Source: JAAYDS01 sp012729155 (lineage in GTDB: Bacteria; Chloroflexota; Anaerolineae; UBA1429). From it: DNA of 64,000 bases. The position numbers and the translations under genes were made by a program. Location: positions 20,062 through 84,061 of the forward strand of contig DAIPBO010000015.1 of the NCBI GenBank assembly GCA_036774405.1, in the 5' to 3' direction. Of this stretch, positions 7,806-15,055 are shown in pieces; the first letter of the stretch is position 1, and every line of letters starts with the position of its first letter. The notes below the pieces were generated by a model. That model ran no database searches. It was not told the DNA's origin and saw only the letters and a list, made by a program, of their open reading frames with translations.

Positions 7806-10522
7806 TGCAGATCATCCGCGTGTCGTTGGAGAACTTTCGCAGCTATCGAGAGGGGCTGGTCGACTTTGTGCCAGGCGTGAACGCTATCGTGGGCGCCAAC
7901 GGTGCGGGCAAGAGCACGGTGCTTGGGGCCATTGGGCTGGCGCTGTTCAACGCTCGTCCGCCGTCGATTCACAACGAGGGCCTGGTGCGTGAGGGCGCCA
8001 ACAGCGCCACGGTGACGGTCGAGTTCGAGTCGACGCTGGATGAGCGCCGCTACGAGGTCGAGCGACGATTGGGGACGAATGCCCGCTTTCGCGTGTACGA
8101 TATCGAGATGGGTAAGGCCGTGGTGGCCGAGGGCGTGGCCGATGTCGAGGGCTGGCTGCGCCAGCATCTGGGTGTGCCGGCTGACGGGAGCTTGTCAGAT
8201 CTGTTCGAGAACACCATCGGTGTGTACCAGGGCACCTTCACCGCTCCCTTTTTGCTGCCAGCGGCGCAACGCAAGGGCATCTTTGACCCGCTGCTGCGGG
8301 TTGACGAGTACAAGCGCGCCAGTGACCAGCTGAGAGAGCCGATCAAACTGCTGAGGGACGAGGATCGTATTCTGAGCCAGAATCAAGGCTTGAACGAGGG
8401 GATGATATCGGCACTGCCCGATCTGCGCAGCCGGCGAGAGTTGCTGGATGCGAGCCTGGCAGCGAACCGCAAGGCTCTTGCTGCAGCGCATCAAGCGTTG
8501 GGTGAGGCAAACGAACGCTTGGACCTGTTCAGGGCACGCGAGGCGGCGGCGGCGCAGGCTCAGAAAGCCCGGGATCTTGCTCACAGCGTGGTCGAAGGCA
8601 CGCAACAGCGACTCGGCGACGCTAACACAGCCCTGCTGCGTGCCCGGGCGGCGAGCGAGCGGATCGCGGCGACCGCCCCTGGGCACCAGCGGTACGTCAA
8701 GGCTGAACAGCACCGCGCTCAGCTCGAGGCAAGGCGTAAGGGCCGCGAGCTGGCCCAGGTGGAGCTAGCGCGCGTGGAAGAGAGCCTGGCTGCAGAGCGC
8801 GCCAATGTCAAGAGGTATCGTGATGGTTTGGAGCGGCTCGCTGACCAAGGGCGGCGAGCGCGCGAGCTTGAACCCCTCGCCCAGCGGCAGTGCGATCTGC
8901 AGGCCGCGCTAGAAGAGGCTCAAGAACGCGTTCGGCAGCGCCAGAGCGCTATCGAGCGGGGCGACGACCTTCGGCGGCAGATCGACGACCAGCACGAGCA
9001 GGTCAAGAACCTTGCCGCCCAGGTGGCTGAGGGCCAGCGGCTCGACGCTAAGCGAGCGATGACGCAGGCCCGTCTCGACGCGCTGCAGCACGATGCCGGG
9101 CAGCGGCAACTGCTGCTGGGGCAATTGCGCGCGCAGCAGGCCCAGCTGCGCAAGCAGCTCACCGATCTCGATGCGGCCGAGGGCGCGCAGTGTCCGCTGT
9201 GCGAGGCGCCGCTCACAGAGGAGCATCGCGCCGAGTTGCTCGAGCGTAACGGCGCGGCCATCGCCGCGCTCGAGGCCGAACTCGTGGCGCTCGACTCTGC
9301 CGCGCAAGAGTCTGACAGCGAGCGTTCCAGGCTGCGCGCCGACCTGGACGAGCTGGACGCGCTCCGACGCACCCTGGCCGGCCCGGCGCAAGTGCAGGCC
9401 GCAGAGCGGTTGCTGAGTGACTTGCAGCACCGCGCCCTGGAGCTGCAGGAGCAGGTGGCCGCCCGGGGCACGCCAGAAGAGGATGTCCGTCAAGCGCAAG
9501 AGGCACTCGCTGCCCTCGGCGACCCGGAGCAGGAGCTGGCCATTTGCCGCAGGGATCTGGAGCAGCTGCCTGCCGCCCAGGAGGCTCTGGAAAAGGGCGT
9601 AGCCGCCGTCGCAGCTCTGGAGGCACAGCAACGTGAGGCCGTCGCCGCTGTGGCCAACTTTGCCGGTAACGATGAGCGCCTGGCCGACGTAGAGCGAACG
9701 CTGGAAGAGAACCGCGCTGACTATGATGCCTACGTCGGTAGCCAGAACGAAGCAGGCCAACTCGAGCAGAGCGCCCAGAGGGTCAGTGAACTCGACCAGC
9801 GCCTCAGCGAGGCGCTGGCGCAACTCGCTACGGCTGAGGCCGATCTGGCAGCGGCCACTCGCGGCTTTGACCCCGACCAGCTGGCGCGGGCGCACGCCGA
9901 GGTGCTCTCTGGCAGTCAGCGCGTCGCGGCGCTCGAGGCCACGATAGCGGGTGAGGCCAGGTCGCTGGAGGAGACCATCACCAGTATCGAGCGGCTCGAG
10001 GCCAAAGAACGCGAGCTTGAGCAGATCACCCTGGAGCGCAAGCGCCTGGCAGATGCAGGCGCCTTTATCGATTGGGTGCGTACCCACCTGACCGAGGCTG
10101 GCCCACTGGTCACACAGCAGTTGGTGCGGCGCATCTCGGCCGACGCCGCCAGCCTGTTTAGTGAGCTGATGGATAACTACTCGGCGCGCCTGGCCTGGGA
10201 CGAGAGCTATGCCCTGACGTTGGACGTGGCCGGCCGGGAGCGCGATTTTGCCCAACTCTCGGGTGGTGAGCAGATGTGCGCGGCCTTGGCCCTGCGGCTG
10301 GCGCTACTGCGCAACCTGTCGGGTATCGACGTCGCCTTTTTCGACGAGCCCACCGCCCATCTCGACGCCGAACGACGGGCACTGTTGGCTCATACCCTCA
10401 CGCAAGTGCAGGGCTTTGAGCAGATCTTTGTCATCAGCCACGACAGCACCTTTGAACAGGCGGCCCAGGCCAATTTCGAGGTGACCAAAGACGGCAACGA
10501 AAGCCGCATCGCGAGGATCTAG
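7805..10522 (+). CDS. sbcC: Rad50/SbcC-type SMC-like ATPase
   Basis: 905 residues. The N-terminal half-ATPase has Walker A (GANGAGKST, ~residues 33-41). A long Glu/Gln/Ala/Arg-rich coiled coil spans ~residues 170-770, broken near the middle by a zinc hook, C463-P-L-C466. The C-terminal half has the signature LSGGEQ, Walker B FFDEPTAHLD and a D-loop. With Mre11 it should form the M2R2 complex that tethers and opens DNA ends. The start at 7805 overlaps the sbcD stop, and the motif QIIRVSLENFRSY fits family N-termini. At ~905 residues it is close to archaeal Rad50 in size and shorter than E. coli SbcC. Confidence 0.92.
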   Translation: MQIIRVSLENFRSYREGLVDFVPGVNAIVGANGAGKSTVLGAIGLALFNARPPSIHNEGLVREGANSATVTVEFESTLDERRYEVERRLGTNARFRVYDIEMGKAVVAEGVADVEGWLRQHLGVPADGSLSDLFENTIGVYQGTFTAPFLLPAAQRKGIFDPLLRVDEYKRASDQLREPIKLLRDEDRILSQNQGLNEGMISALPDLRSRRELLDASLAANRKALAAAHQALGEANERLDLFRAREAAAAQAQKARDLAHSVVEGTQQRLGDANTALLRARAASERIAATAPGHQRYVKAEQHRAQLEARRKGRELAQVELARVEESLAAERANVKRYRDGLERLADQGRRARELEPLAQRQCDLQAALEEAQERVRQRQSAIERGDDLRRQIDDQHEQVKNLAAQVAEGQRLDAKRAMTQARLDALQHDAGQRQLLLGQLRAQQAQLRKQLTDLDAAEGAQCPLCEAPLTEEHRAELLERNGAAIAALEAELVALDSAAQESDSERSRLRADLDELDALRRTLAGPAQVQAAERLLSDLQHRALELQEQVAARGTPEEDVRQAQEALAALGDPEQELAICRRDLEQLPAAQEALEKGVAAVAALEAQQREAVAAVANFAGNDERLADVERTLEENRADYDAYVGSQNEAGQLEQSAQRVSELDQRLSEALAQLATAEADLAAATRGFDPDQLARAHAEVLSGSQRVAALEATIAGEARSLEETITSIERLEAKERELEQITLERKRLADAGAFIDWVRTHLTEAGPLVTQQLVRRISADAASLFSELMDNYSARLAWDESYALTLDVAGRERDFAQLSGGEQMCAALALRLALLRNLSGIDVAFFDEPTAHLDAERRALLAHTLTQVQGFEQIFVISHDSTFEQAAQANFEVTKDGNESRIARI

Positions 10523-10524
10523 CT

Positions 10525-11703
10525 GTGCTATCACGAACGCATGTATTGCGTGCCCTGGCTGAGGCGGCCAACGCCTTTGGCGTATACGAAGCTCGCGCCA
10601 GCGAACAGGCCCAGCGCTATGGCGAGCTGCTACGGCGTTATCAAGCGCTTTCAGCCGAGCAGGTGCGAACAGCGGTGCAGGGCGTGCCGCAGCCAGGCGC
10701 TCTGCCTACCGCTGAGCGAGTCGCAGGTCGAGCAGCTACGCTATCCTTTGGCGCGCGCTGGACCGATCATCGCCAGGCTCGCACGTGGGCGCGAGAGCGT
10801 CTTGAGGGCGTACTCACCATCGCCGTCGACGGCTCGCAGATCACGCCCGATCCGGCTTTTTCGATCCCGCTGGGCGCCATCCAGATCGGCTGGTTTGAGA
10901 ACCCGCACTGTGGCGCCGAGCGCTATGTCAAAGACATCGCCTTTGAGCTCGTCACGCCGCAAGACCTGGCTGCGCCCACGGGCAACCCCTTCAGCTTTCC
11001 CGAGCAGCTGGTGGGGTTGCGACGTTTTGAGCGCGAGTGCGCTCAGCTTCAGGAGTTGATGTATCGTGCCGCTGACACAGGCCGCGAGACGCTCGCTCTG
11101 CTCGATGGGTCGTTCATCATTTCGTTCGCAACGCAGGTGGCGCCCGAGCTGCAGCTGCGCTACGCCCGTGCTGCCCAGGCCGTGCTGCGCTGCAGCCATG
11201 AGACGGGCGTGCCCGTGGTAGGCTACGTAGACAGCTCGGCCGCACGCGATGTGACCAACCTCTTGCGCTACCTGGGCGGCGAGGCTGACGAGCCACAGAT
11301 CAGCGATGCCCATCTGCTGTCTGCCGGCATGCGGTGGGGAGATCGCAGCGAGTTCTGGGTGTGCGCTCGCGCCGACAGGTTCGTCGATGAAGCGTTGACG
11401 GCCCACTATGCCGATGTCTGCATGTGCTATCTCAAGGCAACGTCGCATCTGCCGCCAGCCCGCGTCGAGCTGCCCCGCTGGTTAGTAGAGCAGGGTGGGG
11501 CCGAGCGCGCGCTCGACCTGCTGCGCGCCGAATGCATCGTTGGCCTGGGCTATCCCTATGCTATCGAGACGGCCGACGCGCTGGCTGTGATCACCATGCA
11601 AGACCGCGAGCGCTTTTATGCGCTGGTGCAGGCGCACCTGGCTGAACAGGGTGTGCCGCTGCGTTATGCCCGCAAGGCCGCCAGCAAGCGCGTGCGCCGC
11701 TAA
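10525..11703 (+). CDS. nurA: NurA family 5'-3' nuclease
   Basis: 392 residues starting with GTG two bases after the rad50 stop. The NurA domain shows IAVDGSQI (D102) and ALLDGSFI (D194), the acidic metal-binding positions of this RNase H-like nuclease, followed by VPVVGYVDSSAARDV. NurA works inside a HerA hexamer to resect 5' strands after Mre11-Rad50 opens a break, giving 3' tails for recombinase. The neighbouring mre11, rad50 and herA support this role. No truncation is seen. Confidence 0.88.
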   Translation: MLSRTHVLRALAEAANAFGVYEARASEQAQRYGELLRRYQALSAEQVRTAVQGVPQPGALPTAERVAGRAATLSFGARWTDHRQARTWARERLEGVLTIAVDGSQITPDPAFSIPLGAIQIGWFENPHCGAERYVKDIAFELVTPQDLAAPTGNPFSFPEQLVGLRRFERECAQLQELMYRAADTGRETLALLDGSFIISFATQVAPELQLRYARAAQAVLRCSHETGVPVVGYVDSSAARDVTNLLRYLGGEADEPQISDAHLLSAGMRWGDRSEFWVCARADRFVDEALTAHYADVCMCYLKATSHLPPARVELPRWLVEQGGAERALDLLRAECIVGLGYPYAIETADALAVITMQDRERFYALVQAHLAEQGVPLRYARKAASKRVRR

Positions 11704-11717
11704 GAGAGGGAGAGGAT

Positions 11718-12308
11718 ATGGAGCTAGGTCGAATCGTACACTCCAACTCGCATGTCGACTATGTCTGTCAGATCGCGCAGCGGACTGAGACCCCGCAGAC
11801 GCCAGAGCCGACGCACTATGCCTTTGGCACGTTGGTGGGGCTCGAAGGCGCCGCGGGCACGTTAGTGGGGCTGATCTATGACACACGGTTGGTCAATCCC
11901 GAGTTTGGCAACCTGGGCCCGCGCCTCTCGCCCCGCGAAGAGCTGCTCTCCTTCTCGCCCGACTATTTGGCCGAGACGGCCACGTTGGTGGGCATCTTGG
12001 CCATTGGCCTGTTGAGGCCAGGCGGCGAGAGTCAACAGGGCGTGCCCACCATTGCCGTTGAGGTGGGCACGTCGGTGCGCACCCTGTCAGATGGCGAGAT
12101 CGTCGGCTTTCACCGCCCTGGCGGCCGGCTCCGGGTGGCCTATCTGCCACAGGTGCTGGCACACGGGCCCCTCGGCCTGGCGTTGGCACAGCGGATGCTG
12201 GCGCAGCTCGAGCTGTTGCTGCCCGACGATCGTGGTCGTCTGCAGGTGCTGGCCTCTACGGTGGGCTGGCGCGCGGCGGTGGGGGGCATCCAGGAGGGGA
12301 GGCGATGA
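11718..12308 (+). CDS. Small HAS-barrel-like protein between nurA and herA
   Basis: 196 residues, 14 bases after nurA and overlapping the herA start by 4 bases. I do not recognise a characterised family. The N-terminus (MELGRIVHSNSHVDYVCQ, then YAFGTLVGLE) resembles the beta-barrel (HAS barrel) found at the N-terminus of HerA and some other ATPases. There is no ATPase motif. Mid-protein is EVGTSVRTLSDGEIVGFH, and a Leu-rich helical tail follows (LGLALAQRMLAQLELLL). Its position suggests a structural or adaptor subunit of the NurA-HerA resection machine. The HAS resemblance is by eye and needs a profile or structure comparison. Confidence 0.65.
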   Translation: MELGRIVHSNSHVDYVCQIAQRTETPQTPEPTHYAFGTLVGLEGAAGTLVGLIYDTRLVNPEFGNLGPRLSPREELLSFSPDYLAETATLVGILAIGLLRPGGESQQGVPTIAVEVGTSVRTLSDGEIVGFHRPGGRLRVAYLPQVLAHGPLGLALAQRMLAQLELLLPDDRGRLQVLASTVGWRAAVGGIQEGRR

Positions 12309-13975
12309 TGCAGCACGACGTGACGATTGGCGTATGCAAAGGGCCCGGCGAGACGCCACACGAGTTTCTGTTTGTGACCACCGACCCCGAGCTGCGCGTC
12401 AAAACCGGCGAGTTCGTCTACTATGATGCCCTTATCGACGGCGCCGAGCGGCACATTCTGGCGCGGGTGACGACACGGCAGCAGGTGCGCGCCTACCCTG
12501 ACACATTGTTGGCCGACCCCGCCATCGACCCGGCCGAGATGGCTGCCCTGCTGGGCTTTGATGGCGAACACGGTGAGCTCTTGCAGATCACCGCGGCGGT
12601 GGTGGGCTATTACGATCGCGTGCTGGGCTTTGTCAACCCGCGTATTCCGCCGCGCACCGGTGCGCCTATCCGCATTGCCCCCGACGAGATGCTCTCGCAA
12701 GTGTTGTGCAAGCTCGAGCCCGAGGCGGTGGGCGCGGTGCACATCGGCTCGCTGCTGAACCGGCCGCTGGGCGCGGTGCCCGCCGTGCTCGACGCTAGAG
12801 GTTTCACCAGCACGCACCTGGCCATCATCGCCTCTACCGGCGCCGGCAAGAGCTACCTGGCCGGCGTGATGCTCGAAGAGCTGTTGCGGCCCCATAACCG
12901 CGCGGCCGTGCTGATTATCGACCCGCACGCCGAGTATGACACCCTGGCAGCAATGCAGGGCCACCCTGCCTTCAGGGCGCCCGGCTACGAGGCACGGGTG
13001 AGCATCAAGCGGCCCGATAGCATCCGCGTACGCTTTAGCTCGCTCACCCTGGGCGATCTACGATATCTGCTGTCGAACCTGTCAGAGCGCATGCACTATC
13101 TGCTCGGGCGCGCCTATGGGGCGGTGCAGCGCAAGCATGGCGAGAGATGGACCCATCAGCACCTGCTGGTTGAGGTTCGCCAGGGGCTAGATGGTAAGCC
13201 GGTCACCGACCCGGACGAAACCAGGGAAGAAGACCCCACGGTTGGCGGCCTTATCTGGCGCATCAACAACCTGCGCGCTCAGTCGCGTATCTTTGACGAC
13301 CATGAGAGCATGGCCCTCGACGACCTGCTCGAGCCGGGCAAGTGCACCGTGCTGCAGCTCAATGAGGTGTCAGAGCGCGAACAGCAGATTGTGGTGGCCA
13401 CGCTGTTGCGGCGCATTAACCAGGCGCGTATGGACACGGTGCGTGGCCGCGCCAACCGCGGCGACGAGCTCTATCTGCCCTATCCGGTGTTCGTGCTCAT
13501 CGAGGAGGCGCATAACTTTGCGCCGGCCGGCACCGAGATCGTCACGACGCAGATTCTCAAGCAGATTCTGGCCGAGGGGCGCAAGTTCGGCGTGTCGGTG
13601 GGGCTCATCAGCCAGCGGCCTGGCAAGCTCGATAGTGACGTGCTGTCGCAATGCATGACGCAATGCATCATGCGAATCGTCAACCCGGTGGACCAGGCGC
13701 GCGTGGCTGAGAGCGTCGAATCCGTCGGGCGCGACCTGCTGCTCGAGCTGCCGGCCCTGAGCCGTGGCCAGGTGATTGTATCAGGGGTGTCGGTCAACAC
13801 GCCCATCCTGGTGCGGGTGAGAGAACGCCTCACACCGCATGGCGCCGAGGACCCCAACGCACCAGAGCAGTGGCAGCACTATTTTGCAGAGCAGAGCGCC
13901 GCGCAACGTGCCCGCGATCAGGCCATCTGGCAAGACCCGCCGCCCAAACGCGGCGATGATCTGCTGTTCCGCTAG
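12305..13975 (+). CDS. herA: HerA-type hexameric DNA translocase/helicase
   Basis: 556 residues (ATGATG; start at 12305 or 12308), with an AGGGGAGG ribosome-binding site. An N-terminal HAS barrel (~1-110) is followed by a FtsK/HerA-type P-loop core: Walker A STGAGKS with Lys182, Walker B FVLIEEAHNF (E400/E401), and the sensor/arginine-finger region around QILAEGRKFGVSVGLISQRP. It would form a hexamer that pulls DNA and drives NurA for end resection. It is the last gene of the run. Its TAG stop overlaps the stop of the convergent coiled-coil gene within CTAG, leaving no room for a dedicated terminator. Confidence 0.9.
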   Translation: MMQHDVTIGVCKGPGETPHEFLFVTTDPELRVKTGEFVYYDALIDGAERHILARVTTRQQVRAYPDTLLADPAIDPAEMAALLGFDGEHGELLQITAAVVGYYDRVLGFVNPRIPPRTGAPIRIAPDEMLSQVLCKLEPEAVGAVHIGSLLNRPLGAVPAVLDARGFTSTHLAIIASTGAGKSYLAGVMLEELLRPHNRAAVLIIDPHAEYDTLAAMQGHPAFRAPGYEARVSIKRPDSIRVRFSSLTLGDLRYLLSNLSERMHYLLGRAYGAVQRKHGERWTHQHLLVEVRQGLDGKPVTDPDETREEDPTVGGLIWRINNLRAQSRIFDDHESMALDDLLEPGKCTVLQLNEVSEREQQIVVATLLRRINQARMDTVRGRANRGDELYLPYPVFVLIEEAHNFAPAGTEIVTTQILKQILAEGRKFGVSVGLISQRPGKLDSDVLSQCMTQCIMRIVNPVDQARVAESVESVGRDLLLELPALSRGQVIVSGVSVNTPILVRVRERLTPHGAEDPNAPEQWQHYFAEQSAAQRARDQAIWQDPPPKRGDDLLFR

Positions 13976-14517
13976 TCTGCGTGGGGGCTGGGCCCTGAAC
14001 CGTTTTTGGGCGGCGCCTCGGCGACGGTGTCGAGAACGACCTCTGCGCTGGCTACAGCCTGCAGACGGGTGTTATGCCGCTCTTGCAGGTGAGAGATGCC
14101 GTTTTCGACGACGCGTTGCAGGCGGGTGAGGTGTCGGCCAAGGCTGTGCAGTTCGCCCGCCGCATAGGCCTCGGCCTGGTCGATGATGCCGGCGGCCTCG
14201 GCCTCGGCGCTGGTCACCAGGGCTGTCGCTTGCGCCTCGGCCTCGCGCAGGACACTGCTTTCGCTGATCAGCCTGGCTGCCTGCGACTGGGCCTTGGCGA
14301 CGATCTCTTCAGCTTCGGCTGTGGCCAAATCGAGCACGCGGTCGCGCTCGCGCTCCAGCTCTGCGGCACGTTGAATCTCCTGGGGAATCGCGATGCGCAT
14401 TTGATCGATGATGTTGAGCACGGCATTGCGTTCGACCAACATGCGGTCGGCCAGGGGGATGCGCCGCCCTCTCTCAATAATCTCATCCAAACGGTCAACC
14501 AGCTCTCGTATATCGAT
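13972..14517 (-). CDS. DivIVA-like coiled-coil protein, probable ATC start
   Basis: About 181 residues, mostly heptad-rich helix with Ala/Glu repeats (AEAEEIVAKAQSQAARLI). Chloroflexi relatives next to coaD, as I recall them, begin MD-I-x-x-LVDRLE and contain IIDQMRIAIP. The frame here reads (I)DIRELVDRLDEII with no ATG, GTG or TTG at that point. The aligned first codon is ATC at 14517-14515, 6 bases after AAGGGGGTGG. The first ordinary start is TTG at 14490, which would cut off the conserved N-terminus. It follows coaD by 36 bases and is probably a polar or septal scaffold. Start codon choice is inferred. Confidence 0.7.
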   Translation of the reverse strand: MDIRELVDRLDEIIERGRRIPLADRMLVERNAVLNIIDQMRIAIPQEIQRAAELERERDRVLDLATAEAEEIVAKAQSQAARLISESSVLREAEAQATALVTSAEAEAAGIIDQAEAYAAGELHSLGRHLTRLQRVVENGISHLQERHNTRLQAVASAEVVLDTVAEAPPKNGSGPSPHAD

Positions 14518-14553
14518 GTCGCCACCCCCTTGTATCGGCCACCGCCAGCTGTG

Positions 14554-15042
14554 TCAGGGCGTGTGGTGTGTGAGCCTGGCGCGCAACGCTGCGCTCACCG
14601 GTTCGGGGACGAACTGGCTCACACTGCCGCCCGCCAGAGCGACTTCTTTGACAATGGTCGAGCTGAGAAAGGCGTACTGCAGGCTGGTCATCAAACAGAC
14701 CATATCGATCTCGGGGGCCAGCTCGCGCGTGGTGAGCGACATCTGGTATTCCCGCTCAAAGTCCGAGATCACCCGCAGGCCGCGCACCACGGTATGGGCG
14801 CCTCGCTCACGGCAGAAATCGACCGTTAGCCCGCTGTAGCTAGACACCTCGATGTTGGACACATCGGCCAACACCTCGCGCACCATCGCCACCCGCTCCT
14901 GGGTGTTGAATAGCAGGCTCTTCTGCGGAAGATCATAAACGGCCACGATGACCCTGTCAAAGATACCAGCGGCCCGCCGGGCGATGTCGATGTGTCCGTT
15001 GTGTACAGGGTCAAAGGTGCCTGGATAGACGGCCGTGTTCAC
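14554..15042 (-). CDS. coaD: Phosphopantetheine adenylyltransferase
   Basis: 162 residues of the standard family length. The nucleotidyltransferase motif is PGTFDPVHNGHID (HxGH). Further family features are the VVRGLR substrate loop, QYAFLSSTIVKEVA (SST) and a final SQFVPEPVSAAL. It converts 4'-phosphopantetheine and ATP to dephospho-CoA, the fourth step of CoA biosynthesis. It lies 13 bases after recG on the same strand and upstream of the coiled-coil gene, a neighbourhood seen in many Gram-positive and Chloroflexi genomes. Confidence 0.95.
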   Translation of the reverse strand: MNTAVYPGTFDPVHNGHIDIARRAAGIFDRVIVAVYDLPQKSLLFNTQERVAMVREVLADVSNIEVSSYSGLTVDFCRERGAHTVVRGLRVISDFEREYQMSLTTRELAPEIDMVCLMTSLQYAFLSSTIVKEVALAGGSVSQFVPEPVSAALRARLTHHTP

Positions 15043-15055
15043 AGAGGTGTTCTCC

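Noticed and set aside
8909..10255. 448-codon open frame antisense to rad50
   Set aside because: It arises from the repetitive coiled-coil codons on the other strand; Leu/Arg-rich with no motif.
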